Below, piece after piece: positions 34,070 through 45,731 of a stretch of 64,000 nt of DNA. The translations under genes and the position numbers were made by a program. This stretch comes from Lasiodiplodia sp. COLG20. Taxonomy: Eukaryota > Ascomycota > Dothideomycetes > Botryosphaeriales > Botryosphaeriaceae. The notes beneath the pieces are model-generated. The model searched no databases. It worked only from the letters and a program-made list of their open reading frames with translations, and was not told where the DNA came from. Each line of letters opens with the position of its first letter. The first letter of the stretch is position 1. The stretch covers positions 2,356,001-2,420,000 of the forward strand of contig VNWV01000008.1 in assembly GCA_009801085.1 (NCBI GenBank), in the 5' to 3' direction.

Positions 34070-35526
34070 TGGGGGAGGGGATGGGTGAAATGTTTTTGTG
34101 ACGGGTTTAGCAATAGGCTGGCGTTGAACGAGGATAAAGGGGCGTATAGCAAATCGAACTCCATTCGTATAGAACTTACCTGGCTATGTAAAATGACCTC
34201 AAAGTAACCTTTTTGATTGCTCTTACCCTTCAACGAAGTGCCATAGTCTTGATGTCCTTCTTGTTTTTGTCCTCGAAGGCTTTCCAATATGAATTTCTGG
34301 ATGTATCTGGTGCCTACCACAGGATAGTAACGGCCAGACTTCGGATGGTTATCACCGGCGGAGGAGGTCTGATGTAGCCGAAAACCAAGGGGACAGGACA
34401 TTCGAGTATCATACGGTTATCATCAATAAAATATGCACCTGTGGGAGCTAAGCCAATCAATCCTCGTTTAGTTAAGAACATTCGTCTTTGCCACAAGCAG
34501 ATTAGGATATAGTCAATTATCTTTGAACTCTTTCCGAGAAGGCTTTCGTATGAGTTGTCGGAGAGCGAAAGCTTGACGTTTCCGAGGAAAGATTGATCGT
34601 TGGCGAAAGACGATAAGGTTGCATTTACCGTCATCACGGTAGTAAATTCCGTCCGTGCATAAGATCCATGCGGCTGATAAGCTACTGATCCCAAGATCAA
34701 TGGATCAGTTTACCAATATTCTAAGTGATGTTGTGGAGCATTGACGACGGTAGCAATCTTCCGCTTGACTAACGCCTCGATGACTTGCCTGGAGGCTGAT
34801 TGCATCGCTCAAGAACGTCATGTGGTCATCTCTTCAGGACCCTCGCCATGGCTTACAGAAGGATGGCCAACAAAGCAATCACGATGCAGATTTGAAATGT
34901 CGGTGTGTGCGTCGTATTATAGGAAGAAAGGTTCGGCCCGTTTGCGCACTTGAGAGATGACGACATCCAATCAGCCTCCAACTCAAGTACGTGTTGATCA
35001 ACTCATTCAGCTACTCCACTTCGCGGACCTTTGACCAAAACAAGTATATCGTCGCACTTTCTTCTTTCGCAATTGTGCCACCTCTATGTCAGCCGCGCGC
35101 ACGATACAGCGTCGACTGCGGTTGATTTGAAGAAATTAAAGCTCAATTAGCTCTCAAAGTACAGAATTATGCGCCTATAGAGCTACTATACGATGGTAGA
35201 GAAGATAAAGGAGTACGCGCGTGACATATTTTGGTGGCCTGTGCCACCTGGCGTATATTGCCATGCCGGCCGATCGAAGCAAATCGGTACAAAGTACAGA
35301 GGAGCGCTAGTGCGGAAATTTTTTTCTGTGTGTTGGAAGCTGTCTCCGGCAAAGCCGGAGCTTTAGGTTAGGATTCCTTTGGAGTACTATTCGGAGATAT
35401 ATATTGCCCTCAAAATTGTTCGAACCTCGCTTTGATACATCGAAAAAACATCGCGATTACTTTTCATCGGCATCCACAATAGCTTTCTTCCATCCGCTGC
35501 CCCAAAACCTACATCATTATACAGCC
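34070..35526. other. Intergenic, AT-rich, with a strong hairpin
   Basis: No gene is supported. A perfect 7-bp stem (CTCCGGC, loop aaa, GCCGGAG) lies at 35344-35360, about 170 bp before the HET start codon. Open frames on the minus strand near 34314-34700 lack domains. Confidence 0.45.
35344..35360. other. GC-rich perfect hairpin
   Basis: A 7-bp perfect stem with a 3-nt loop stands out from its AT-rich surroundings. It could be a transposon terminal hairpin, a structure in the HET gene leader, or chance. Confidence 0.3.
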
Positions 35527-37125
35527 ATGTTCCCACAACCCGAGATGCACTCGTTTCCTTCGGGTGTCCAGCAAAATGATACATGGAGTGAGTGGTGCCA
35601 TAACCTGCGTCCAACCACCCTCATACCGCAGTGTGTAGACGATGTCGGCCTTCCACTCCGGGTCATCTCCTGTAAAGAACTCGTTGAAAACAACAAGATC
35701 GAGTGGATCAAGCCCCTGAACTGGGACTTTGTGATCCTTTCACATCGCTGGCTGGACAACAAAGAATGGAGAGCGGATCATATCCGCCCGTACCCTGCCG
35801 CCGGAGGAATCATGGTCCAGGCCGTTCGAAGAGAATCCCTCAAGGTGTTGGCTGAGCTCTGCCTTTCCCTTAAGAAGGACTACTTCTGGATCGACTGCAT
35901 ATGCATCGACCAGAAATCTCAATTGGAAAAGGCTCGGGAGATCGTGAATATGGCCAACTACTACAAATCGGCTGCAATGACTTTGATTTTCCCGTTCGGA
36001 GTCGACAAGGTTGGACCACCTCTGGATCGAAAAGGAGAAGCGCCAGTTTGGCACAGCCGTGCCTGGACTCTGCAGGAAGAGGCAATGTCGGGAGAAAGAG
36101 CCCAATTCGTCTTGTGCTTGCCTGGCAGGATCTCTCAAAAATGCCCCGCCACCCCAATCATGTCCTGTCAGCAAGCTAATGACGATGAGGATTTCTTGCA
36201 AAGTTTTGCGAACTTTGTACCCGTTGAATCTAGCGATAAAGGGGCCCAAGACAAGGCATATCTCTATCTCGTCAACCAAAAAGATATGACAATGTGGCGC
36301 TATTTTTACTTCGGATATTTGGATGCAACCGTTCAGGATAGAGCGAAGGAGACCATCGACTTACTGCAACCCAGGCAGGTTTGGACGCTCTGGTCAGCAC
36401 TCCGAGAGATGTTTAGGCGCAACGCGCACAATCCCGAGGACCGGCTTTATAGTCTATTAGGGTTTATCGGCGTCACGTTAGAGCCAAACGAGATCCAGTA
36501 CGGTGTCGGCCTTCGAGCTGCTCTTCGCAAGTTCATCAGAGCCCTCCATTTTGACCAAAGGCTTTTGGTCACGGTGGTTGAAGCTTACCATGGCAATTTC
36601 ATCGACGGCTACGGAACCCTCCCGGATTTCGGGGACAAAATCACATCTCGACCTGCACCTCTCCTGACACACATACGCACTCTTGGGACTGCAGACTTCC
36701 TCGGGCATGAAGGCATGCAGATTACCGCTCCGTCAATCACAGTAGACCTTGAGATGAGGGATACCCTGGAAGAACAGAAGAAGGGTCCCATGACTAATGG
36801 CAAAGATCCGTCGCTCGAGAAGGGTCCAAGAAGGGTCCAGTATGGCTTCATTCAACTGGTCGATGCAGCCAGGCGCAAGTCCAGCACAGGCGATGCCTGG
36901 ATCCAGCCTGGTCATCCATCTCTTGATGTGACCTTAATCGCGGTTACAGAAATCGAGAGTCCGAAGTGGGAACTTTCGCCGCAGTACCGGAAAGGGGGCG
37001 AAGATCAAGTTACATTTTGCTGTCTCGTATGTACCAATGGAGGATCGGTAAAGCGTAAGATTGGGCTTGCGCTTGTTGTAGCAGCATCGCATGCATGGAC
37101 GATGTCGAGACATCAAGTAGGCTAG
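35527..37125 (+). CDS. HET-like domain protein, 532 aa
   Basis: A single exon from the first in-frame ATG at 35527. HET-type motifs come early: DFVILSHRWLDN near residue 67, YFWIDCICIDQKSQLEKAREI near 118, and WHSRAWTLQEEAMSGERAQF near 175. The layout (short N-terminus, HET core within the first 190 residues) differs from the 27 kb HET protein, where the core lies mid-protein. The C-terminal 340 residues have no domain I recognise, apart from RNAHNPEDRLYSLLGF, a motif common after HET cores. The likely role is in vegetative incompatibility or stress-triggered growth arrest, inferred from the family. Confidence 0.85.
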   Translation: MFPQPEMHSFPSGVQQNDTWSEWCHNLRPTTLIPQCVDDVGLPLRVISCKELVENNKIEWIKPLNWDFVILSHRWLDNKEWRADHIRPYPAAGGIMVQAVRRESLKVLAELCLSLKKDYFWIDCICIDQKSQLEKAREIVNMANYYKSAAMTLIFPFGVDKVGPPLDRKGEAPVWHSRAWTLQEEAMSGERAQFVLCLPGRISQKCPATPIMSCQQANDDEDFLQSFANFVPVESSDKGAQDKAYLYLVNQKDMTMWRYFYFGYLDATVQDRAKETIDLLQPRQVWTLWSALREMFRRNAHNPEDRLYSLLGFIGVTLEPNEIQYGVGLRAALRKFIRALHFDQRLLVTVVEAYHGNFIDGYGTLPDFGDKITSRPAPLLTHIRTLGTADFLGHEGMQITAPSITVDLEMRDTLEEQKKGPMTNGKDPSLEKGPRRVQYGFIQLVDAARRKSSTGDAWIQPGHPSLDVTLIAVTEIESPKWELSPQYRKGGEDQVTFCCLVCTNGGSVKRKIGLALVVAASHAWTMSRHQVG

Positions 37126-37852
37126 TACAACGACGGGCCTCCCCTGCTTATAAACTTGGAAGTCAGCCAGTAGTAATTTGATGTTATGATCTGAATTGGT
37201 GATAAAAGCCTTTATTGTTACTCCGCTCGTGCTCTGTCTTTTATTCTATTGTTCATGTCGTTGAGGACCCATGACTTTACATTATACTATACTTAAAACG
37301 GACTCCTTGAACCGTTTCCCGTCCCTTTCGGCAGTTGTCTTTAGCGCCATCCCCTGACCAGAGTTTCGCATGACATCATCGACCCAAGCCAAACCATACC
37401 GACTATCCTGCATACGGTAACCGCACACCACGACCGCAGTCGATTCGGCATGAACGATCGTGAGACATGCAGCAGCAAAGCAGCTGCATACGTCGCTGTC
37501 TCAAACAAAGCGTGAGAAAGCAAGGTACCGACGGTACCCCAAAAAAGTCCGATATACCGTGAGACAAAAAATCCTAAGACTTCAGACCTGAAGGAAGACT
37601 GAGACAACGGTCATGCGGAATTCACACCGAGAGTCACAGGTAACCTGAAATTACGTGAGATGGGACGTTGCATCCATGTGTATGAAAGTCTTGGTTCTCA
37701 TTTCCATTGATCATCGTACACGGATAAAGGGGAGAAGAAGAGAAAGGGAAGTAAAATGCTATACATGTAGCTGAACCCATGAAACCCAACCCATCGCCAT
37801 TTGCCATGCCCATGTTCCCAAATTAGCTTTTTAAAACACGTACGTCATCGCC
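37126..37852. other. Intergenic, convergent 3' ends
   Basis: This lies between the 3' end of the HET gene and the 3' end of the catalase gene. No gene is seen. Confidence 0.5.
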
Positions 37853-39685
37853 CTAGTTGCCGCCACTCAGCAGCGCCTCCTTGTGGGTGCCGGCACGAGG
37901 AGCGCCATTGTTGTCAATAGCGCTGTCGGTCACCGACTTAGCCTGGCCGTTGGCGGCGTGGAGCTCCGGCCTCGCAGCCATGCCGTTGTGGGAGCCGTTG
38001 AAGCGGAGGCCGGCGATGCCCTCGTAGCCGCGGACGCCCGTCGCCTTCTCGAGGCGGGTGGCCAGGTCGTTCGAGACCTCGCGGAAGATGGCGATCTGGC
38101 GCTTGATGATCTCCTCACGGCGGCAGGTCGACATGTGGCCGGCGACGGTCGCGATGAAGCGGTTGCGCGCGCCCTCGTCCCAAACGCGCTCCCACAGCGC
38201 GCGCGGCGCGACGAAGTCCTCGGGGCGGATCTCCGACAGGAAGGCGACGGCGTCGCCGATGAAGTGGCTGTGCGTCTTGTTGACGTCGATGGTGCGCGCG
38301 CGGAACTGGACGGGCTGGATCGACGAGAGGTAGGCCGGGCGGCCGCCCTGGTTGTAGAAGGCCATGCTGCCGTCGCGCTGGAAGTTGGCCATGCGGTAGG
38401 GCACGCGCGGCGCGTTGACGGGCAGCTGGTGGTAGTTGGCGCCGAGGCGGTGGCGGTGCGTGTCTGGGTACGAGAAGAGACGGGACTGCAGGACCGGGTC
38501 GGCCGTGGGCTCGATGCCCGGCACCAGGTGCGACGGGCTGAAGGCGCTCTGCTCGATCTCGGCGAAGTAGTTTTTGGCGTTCTCGTTGAGGAAGAACTCG
38601 CCGTACTTGCGCAGCGGGTACTCGGCCTGCGGCCACACGTGCGTCAGATCGAAGACGTTGATCCTCTTCTGCTCCCACGCGTCCTCGGCCTGCTGGGGCG
38701 TCATGGTCTGCACGTAGCAGTCCCAGCCGGGGTAGTTGCCATCCTCGATGGCGTAGTACAGATCCTTCTGCGAGTAGTCGGGCGACTTGGTGGCCGCCTC
38801 CTCGTTGGTCAGGAACCTGTTGCCCTGCTTCGACTTGAAGTGGAACTGGGCGTAGACCCAGTCGCCCTTGGCATTGACGAGCTTCATAGTGTGGCCCGAG
38901 TAGCCGTTCATGAAACGGTAGCCATCGGGAATGCCGCGGTCACCCATCAGGATCATGACCTGGTGGGCGGCCTCGGGGTTCTGGGACAGGTAGTCCCAGA
39001 ACATGGTCGAATCATCGCCGCCGCCGAGGTTGGTCGCCGGGTCGCGCTTCTGCGTGTGGATAAAGTGGGGGAACTTGGCAGGATCGCGCAGGAAGAAGAC
39101 AGGGGTGTTGTTGCCGACCATGTCCCAGTTGCCCTCGTCGGTGCGGAATTTGACGGCGAAACCACGCGGGTCGCGGGCGCAGTCGGGCGAGCCGCGCTCA
39201 CCGCCGACGGTGGAGAAGCGGAGGGTGATGGGGCATTGCTTGCCGGCCTTGAAAATGTCGGCGCAAGAGAGGTCGTCAAGTGGGGCGGTGGTCCTGTAGA
39301 AACCGTGCGCACCACTGCCCTTGGCGTGGACAACGCGTTCCGGTATGCGCTCGCGGTCGAAGTGCGAGAGCAGATCTATGAGATGGAAGTCCTGGAGCAG
39401 CAGCGGGCCATTCTCGCCGGCGCGCTGCGTCTCGTAGGGGTGCGAATAGGGAGCGCCATTGCTGGCCGTGTAGAGCGTGTCTTGGGAAGTGGCGTTGCGG
39501 TCGTCTGTTCCTAGTTAGCCGAAATTTGTCTCGCAGATTTTTTGGGCAGGCGTCGCCGACCACTGTAGTCCCGGTAGAGGTCGCCGTTCTTGCGGGCATC
39601 TGCAGCATGTGCCTACGCGAGTGTCAATTGGACATGGTCAATTGGTGAAGTGGGCATGGGAACTAACCTGGTAGCCGGGAGCCAT
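37853..39685 (-). CDS. Monofunctional haem catalase, small-subunit type
   Basis: Three exons, 39685-39668 (only MAPGYQ), 39612-39561 and 39504-37853, join in phase to about 573 residues. Intron 2 uses a weak gtcggc donor; a nearby gtggtc/ctag pair would change two residues only. The distal His is H83 in RVVHAKGSGAHG, with RFSTVGGERGSPD and DPRGFAVKFRTDEGN after it. The proximal haem ligand is Y369 in RLFSYPDTHRHRLG. The length fits small-subunit clade 3 catalases with a short extra tail. It breaks down H2O2, in the cytosol since there is no signal peptide; the C-terminus (LLSGGN) has no peroxisomal SKL. Confidence 0.95.
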
Positions 39686-39820
39686 CGTGTTTTTGGGCTG
39701 GTCTAAACGGTCTCGAAGAATCTCAAAGAAACAGAAACAGGCTCAGATGAGAAGCGGAATAAGAGAGGCAAAAGCAAGAGCTGGAGAGAAAAGGCAAGGG
39801 GCGACCGGGTTGAACTTCAG

Positions 39821-39831
39821 TTTTTATACAT
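39821..39831 (-). promoter_or_regulatory. TATA-like element of the catalase gene
   Basis: The minus strand reads atgtataaaaa about 137 bp upstream of the ATG at 39685. Confidence 0.45.
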
Positions 39832-40464
39832 AGCACAAGAGCCGCATGGCTTGGCCTCTTGATGACGCCTGTACGACGCTCGAGCTGGAGGTCCGGGAGT
39901 GCGGGGCGAACGGCATCACCTCAGCAGCGCGCTCTCGACCGACCCAGAGCAGCCAATGGCGCTGCTGCACATTACTCACTTTTGTGTCTTCGGTGTTCCG
40001 ATCACTCAGCCGATGGAGTCCGTTCACCGCGTCCGGCGCCCACCGTGCTCAAGCTTCAGATTCGCCCCACCCACTACGGAAAAAGTGGTGACGTCGCCCG
40101 CCCGTCCAGGGTTCTTTTTCCCAATTCTCACTCTGCTCGCAAATCAAACACTGCACGACGAGTCCAGGCCCACGACAATGTTTCGGAGCCGATATGCATG
40201 GGAAAGCTTCTTCTGGATCCGCGGAGCAAACTCCACTGCAAGCTTCCCGTAGTGTGCCGTGCTGGACGTCACCTCCTAGTCGGATGTCCCGATGTAGTTA
40301 GCCATCTGCTTCCCCGCGCTGCTCATTCGCTCTGCAACACCTGCCGAACTTGCCGTCTGCAGCACCACGCGACAGAACCACTTCCCCACACGCCAGCGTA
40401 TCCCTGCCAACTGATTGCCATGTCCACGCACATCGAACTGCGTGGCTTCCTGATGCTATTGCGC
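39832..40464. other. Intergenic, catalase promoter and 3' side of the Zn2Cys6 gene
   Basis: No separate gene. Long plus-strand frames that cross this stretch run antisense to the Zn2Cys6 gene exons and have no domains. Confidence 0.5.
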
Positions 40465-43426
40465 TCAGAATGCCATGCCCGTCATTTCCCCGCCGCCTTC
40501 AAACGGTCCCATGTCCCACACGTTGCCCACTTCGAGCGGCAAAAACCCTCCGAACACGTCCATCCCCGTCAGCTGCCCTTGGCTTACGGCAAATTCGCCA
40601 ATCGTGTTCAGGTCGGTCCAGCTAAAGTCGCCAATGCCCTCCACATTTGGGTTGTTTGCCATTGGGCTCTCGCCCATGCTGCCGCTGCCCGCTTGCGACG
40701 ATGCTGCTGGCGTCGCATGCGCCAGTCCTGCTGCGTCGCCAAAGTGGTTGCGGTGTCCGACATGGCTGCCTCTGCCGCGTCCCGGAGGCTTGTGGTTGTC
40801 GGCCTTTTCCCAAAGAAGCTTGAGGAGTTGCGAGTAGCGGCTGCCCAGGTGCTGCATTCCCACGCTCGAGCGTTGCAGTCGGTCAATCGTCTCGTCGATC
40901 ATGCGCCTGATTCCCCGCTCTTCCTCGCCTTCGATCACGCCGACAATCTTCGCTCGGAACAGGAAGACCCCGGAATACACCAAGTAGAGGAAAAACCGGA
41001 GAGGCATGAACCGGAGCGCCTTTTCCGGGTCGATGAAGTTGTTGCACGTCGTCAAGATCGCCTTTGCTGCATCGAGACCCTCGTATATGAAGCGTGCATC
41101 CCCGACTGCTCCAACGTTATTCTAGAACCAATCCATTAGCGTACTATATCTGGCTTGGAGTCCTGTCGTACTTACATAGAACAGCCGAGATGGCGATTGC
41201 GGGATCATTGGGCTTGTTGCAGAGGTTCGCTCTTCCGCCAATGTACTCTGTACTCTGCGCACCGTTGCCTGGAATGCAAATGCATTCACGTACAGCCTAG
41301 CCGCACGTCAATCGTAAGCCATTGGAGCCCCATTGCTTTAGCACTGTGACTTACCGCAGGTAGTTGTAAGACATCAGAAGCATGGCCTTCAAATTGGGAG
41401 AGCATGTCAGGGTTCCCCACACTGCATTCCAGCTGTAGCTGGCCGCGCGGAAGTCATCAATGAATTTAATGTAAGATCCGCTCAGATGGGAGCGGAATGA
41501 GGTGCCAACATTGGAGTATAAAACGTCATGAACATTGCTGAAAAGGGAAGTTAACTCGAGAGTTGCCTATAGCTGTATCAGTATATTGGCTCTATCTTGA
41601 AGACATACTGCTTACCTGAAATATGGATGCATAGTCCTCGTCATTAGGGGTTTGGGGTAAAAGAGAAGGGTAGTGATCACGGCGAAGGCTAGTCAGCGGA
41701 CCAGGCCTACAAGCAGTCAGTAACATACCCCCTACCAAGAATGCTGCATCTTGCTGTGGCACTGAACTTACCCTCGCGACCAAAAGGCTTTGCCTATTCT
41801 GATAGAGATGGTGCGATCGGCTATGTAGCAGGCTTTGGAGAATAGTTAGCGCTTTTGTCCGCATACGTAGCACAGCGCCACGCAGGTCGCGTAGTTTTAT
41901 TCCTCCATGCTTTGCGAAGGCCAACACACATGCCCCTCGTGAGGAATCGAAATAAGACATACCAGTCCAGACCAAAAGTTTGCGGCTGAATTGCGGGTCT
42001 TTGCCATCATCCGTTACTTTGAACGAGTACTTTTCCAAGCCGAGGAAGTAGGCCAGCCTGAGAGCCAGTCCACTGGAGTTCCAAGCTTCACGGTCCTCTT
42101 CACCTTTGCCGACTTTGCCGGACTGTGCTCTCTGCGTGAAAGGAGCCCATTCAGCGAGCAACAGCAATGCTTCCACCGCATCGACGTCACCAGGGCCACC
42201 AGCAGCGAGATCTGAGATCATGCTCTTCATGTGGTCCGCGCAAATCTCATACATGTGTGTTTCTTCCACGAGGTCTTTGGATGCGATTACGAGGATGGCC
42301 GTCAGCAGATGCGGTTCCTTCTGAGCCACCTCGTGGAGCCGAGATAGGTCGAATACGTGCGGAGGCGCGAGTGGGTAGTATGGGTGGTATAGGCTACGGT
42401 AGCGCTGTATGAGCTGGACGATCTGGTTCACCGAGAGCTTGCCGTCAGCAAGCAGTCGATACGGAGATGCCCGCAAGCCCGGTGGATCTGGGAGCCGCGC
42501 AAAGTTCGGCCGATCCTGCGCAGCAGCGGGAGTATCTTCCTCGGCGACGCGGGCTAGGATACCCAGCGCATCTGAGGGATTCTGGAGATTGTCAAACTCC
42601 ATGGGAGTCGTGCCGGTGCCTTGCACTGATGTTTCTTCTTGTGTGGGCCGAGGAGGATTTGGCTCGAGGCTCGAAAAGTTTAGGCGCTGGCCTAGCGGTG
42701 GTGTGGTAGTTGTCCCCATGTTGCCGAGGCCGTGGAAGGCTACATTGTCCCCAGGAACAGTGAAGGCACTGGTGAGATTGCGTGTGGTGCCGCCAATGCT
42801 GTCAGTAAGTGTTTTTCTTCTTACTCGACGGCCGCCGCGATTGGAACCTCCAAGGACGCATTCAAGGTTCTGGGCTTTGCACCGTTCGCATGGAAGCTTT
42901 GGTTTGTCGTTCTCATAATCACTGCTCCCAGGGTTAGTCAACCACAAATGAGGCGGAAGACTCTGCTCTCCCTATGGGGGCAATTGAAACAGATGTTCGG
43001 ACGCAGATGTGAGTTATGAAGCTCTACAAATGGATCCGGGCACAAGCTTTCGACTGCCCGCACAAGTAGAAGACAACGTCTCGGATGAGGCAGGGTTGAG
43101 AACGAGGGAGTTGGCTTGAGGGCTGAGCAGAGAGGGCTGAAACGAAGCCCGAGCGCCCGGCTGCTCCTGAGCACATTCCCAGGCTTCGGCATTCAAGGGA
43201 CGCGTGCTGTGGTGATACTGGCGACGCGCATCGGCTTTTGCGACTGGCTCGCGATTGGGCCGACGGCTGCGTTGCACGGTGGGACTCACAGGTGGCAGCG
43301 GCTCTTTCGCTTCCTGCATGTCAGGCAAGCGATAGTGGTGCGCTTTGACTTAGCGTCGCTACTGTCGGCGGTCTTTGTGGGAGACGAGGGCTCCGGTGGA
43401 GGCGGCGGCGGCGGCGGTGCTTCCAT
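40465..43426 (-). CDS. Zn2Cys6 transcription factor with fungal regulatory domain
   Basis: Seven exons: 43426-43290, 42921-41963, 41832-41772, 41706-41609, 41538-41355, 41296-41176 and 41121-40465. They close in phase to about 738 residues. Intron 1 (368 bp) splits the zinc cluster, whose six Cys are C34, C37, C44, C57, C60 and C67 (ACLTCRKRKSRC, PCERCKAQNLEC). The second half of the protein shows the fungal transcription factor domain (SLYHPYYPLAPPHVFDL, LAYFLGLEKYSF, then CYIADRTISIRIGKAFW after splicing, and LYVNAFAFQATVRR). It should bind CGG-type sites in the nucleus. A poly-Pro run follows the start. It is divergent from the dehydrogenase at 43715, with 288 bp shared. Confidence 0.9.
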
Positions 43427-43714
43427 GTTCGACGTGTGGAGTTGGCGGAGAGGAGACGGAGAGACGTCAGATGCCGACGCGAGCCCTCAGCTCAATTGCC
43501 GAAGGAATCGTTGATCCGTGCGCATTACCCCGCTTGCCCGGCCGCAGTGCATCACGCCTCGGGGAAGGCACGCTAGCGTCCTCGTGCAGCTCCGGCCGCT
43601 CGGCCATGTTTGAGTCTCACGCGTTTCTCAAAGCCGTGTCACATTTCTCATAAAAGCCTATACTTACCCCAGCACATCTGCCAACCGAACCCGAAACGAA
43701 TAGCCTCAGCCATC
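43427..43714. promoter_or_regulatory. Shared divergent promoter
   Basis: These 288 bp separate the start codons of the Zn2Cys6 regulator (leftward) and the short-chain dehydrogenase (rightward), so they must carry both promoters. Two CGG-bearing strings near 43540 and 43590 (ccggccg, ctccggccgctcgg) could be sites for such a regulator; this is unproven. Confidence 0.5.
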
Positions 43715-44687
43715 ATGTCTGCCGAGAACGACTTGCAGGGCCGAGTGGCTCTGATTACTGGAGCCTCTGGAGGGTAGGTCGAATGCCATCTGTTTTGATC
43801 ATGCCTCATGGTGTATTAACAGAAATGCAGAATTGGTGGTGCCTGCGCTCGCAAACTGGCTCCGTATGGAGTTGATCTGGCACTCACATATTCATCAAAC
43901 AAGACGGCCATTGACGAGCTTGTTGCCCAGCTCCAGAAGGATTTTCCCTCTGTGAAGATCACTTCCCACCAGGCGGACCTTTCCAACACCGAACAGACGC
44001 TTGCATTATGCGAGGAAGCCGCCAAGGCCCATGGCAAGCCCATTTCCATCCTTATCAGGTGAGCCACATGTGTCCCAGGCATTGGATCATGACTGACCCC
44101 GTACAGCAATGCCGGCAGAGGAAAGCGCTACCCTCAGATCTGGGACATTCCTGTTGAGGAGTTCGATCTGACCATTGCTACGAACCTCAAAGCTTCGTTC
44201 CTACTGGTCAAGGGCGTTGCCGAAGGCATGAGGGATCAGAAGTGGGGTCGGATCGTCTTCATCTCGAGCATTGCCGCGTACGGAGCTGGTAGGTTTTCAC
44301 ATGCGTAACCTGACAAGGATCTCTCACTGACAGTTTTCCAAGGCGTAAACGGAGCGCATTATGCTGCAAGCAAGGGTGGCCAGCTCGGCATGATGAAGAA
44401 CTTGAGCACGAGACTTGCCGAGTACGGCATTACCGTCAATGACGTGGCACCGGCAATGATTGGAGACACTGGCATGTTCCCTTCTACGGACACTGTTCCC
44501 GGCGTTGTCGACACGATTCCGGTGGGCAGACTTGGCAAACCAGGTAAGCATGCTATCTCACGGCTTAGAAACGAAGAACCACTAACATGTTCTAGACGAG
44601 GTGGCAAATGCAGTTGAGATGTTTGTGAAGACTCCATACTGTACCGGACAGAGCGTGGTCGTTGCTGGTGGACTCATGCACAAGTAG
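43715..44687 (+). CDS. Short-chain dehydrogenase/reductase
   Basis: Five exons, 43715-43773, 43831-44058, 44107-44288, 44343-44543 and 44596-44687, give about 253 residues in phase, a normal SDR length. The cofactor motif TGASGGIG is split by intron 1. NAGRG follows intron 2, the catalytic Ser is in VFISSIAAYG, and YAASK carries the catalytic Tyr and Lys. The C-terminus TGQSVVVAGGLM is typical of FabG-like classical SDRs. It reduces or oxidises a carbonyl/alcohol with NAD(P)(H), and the substrate is not predictable. It shares a promoter region with the Zn2Cys6 gene, which may regulate it. Confidence 0.93.
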
Positions 44688-44859
44688 GGTGCCCAAGGGT
44701 CCAGAAATCTGGCGACGGTAGATACAAGTGATTAGCAGTAATCAAAAGATACCCACTTGAAAGACTGCAACCCCTTCCGAAAACAAGAATGAGAGTCACA
44801 TGCCTCACAATGTCTCATTTATTGCAGCTTACACACTACTTCTCATCCTTGAATTCAAA

Positions 44860-45636
44860 CTACGTAGGAAAGTCTCGGTCTCGCTTTTTGAAGCGTAGTG
44901 ATAATTCCGTAACATTATCTGCCTGATTGCTGCGGCCCTCTATGAATGGCCCTTTGGGAGTACATTTGGAATTGAGCTCGGAGTAACGCCTTGATGAAGT
45001 CGCGGAAGGATCTTGATGCCCGCGATCCTCGTTATCATCCTCGGATTTGCCCCCTGACGATGCCCAAGGATTGTAGGTCAATTCCATGTACATGTCAACA
45101 TAGCTGAGAAAGGGTGGTGTTCCGTCTCGCTTTGCTGCAGCAGAATCAAGCTTTTGCTGTTTGCGGCATCTGCTGTCGTGGCCCGGGAAAAGTGCCGACG
45201 TTGAGTCTAAGTTTGAAGCTTTGTGGCTCGGGGACTTGCTTAGACTGCGGTTCAAATGCCGACCGTCATCAAGGCTTCTAGACCTCTTCCTCTTCGGCCC
45301 CGCGTGAGACTGCTGGGCGTTTGGAGCAGTCTGCGGCGGAGGACGAAAAGGGAGAAGTGTGCCGAGTTCGCGTGGCCTGCTGGCTGCGGGCCGACTTGGC
45401 CGGGTAACTCGCTCCATGGCTCGAAATCCCGATATAGCCGGATGTCGCAAGCCCCGAAGGCGCGGTGGCCGAGTGATTGGGTCCGTGGGCAGCGAGAGTC
45501 TGGGGTCAGTTTGGCGGTCATGGGCGGGGGAAGTGCGGCCGAGCGGCATTTGGTCTCGGCCAATGACGTCTGGTCCCTGACCCCGCGAAAGATTTCCCGA
45601 GCGACTCGCCCTTCCCATCGCGGGGCTTTTGCGCAT
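44860..45636 (-). CDS. Hypothetical protein, 258 aa (uncertain)
   Basis: An intact single-exon frame starts at an ATG 95 bp from, and divergent to, the hydroxyacid dehydrogenase start. The product is rich in Arg, Ser and Pro and mostly disordered in appearance, with one basic patch (GPKRKRSRSLDDGRHLNRS) that could be a nuclear localisation signal. There is no domain. The frame length is above chance but composition alone could explain it. The gene may be real but is poorly supported. Confidence 0.35.
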   Translation of the reverse strand: MRKSPAMGRASRSGNLSRGQGPDVIGRDQMPLGRTSPAHDRQTDPRLSLPTDPITRPPRLRGLRHPAISGFRAMERVTRPSRPAASRPRELGTLLPFRPPPQTAPNAQQSHAGPKRKRSRSLDDGRHLNRSLSKSPSHKASNLDSTSALFPGHDSRCRKQQKLDSAAAKRDGTPPFLSYVDMYMELTYNPWASSGGKSEDDNEDRGHQDPSATSSRRYSELNSKCTPKGPFIEGRSNQADNVTELSLRFKKRDRDFPT

Positions 45637-45731
45637 GACAATCCTCCGCTAGAATAAATAGTCCGTATTGTCCGCCTCGCAGCGCGCCGACTGTGCTTTT
45701 CCTACATCCAATTGCTCTTCTACTGCCGAAA

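Noticed and set aside
37883..39514. 543-codon plus-strand frame
   Set aside because: It is antisense to the catalase exons and reflects their codon bias.
39859..41139. 426-codon plus-strand frame
   Set aside because: It overlaps the last exon of the Zn2Cys6 gene in antisense and has no domain.
41539..41615. Splice pair gtaagc/ctatag in the Zn2Cys6 gene
   Set aside because: It puts the next exon out of frame. The pair gtatgt (41608) and ttcag (41539), with a GTTAAC branch, restores the frame.
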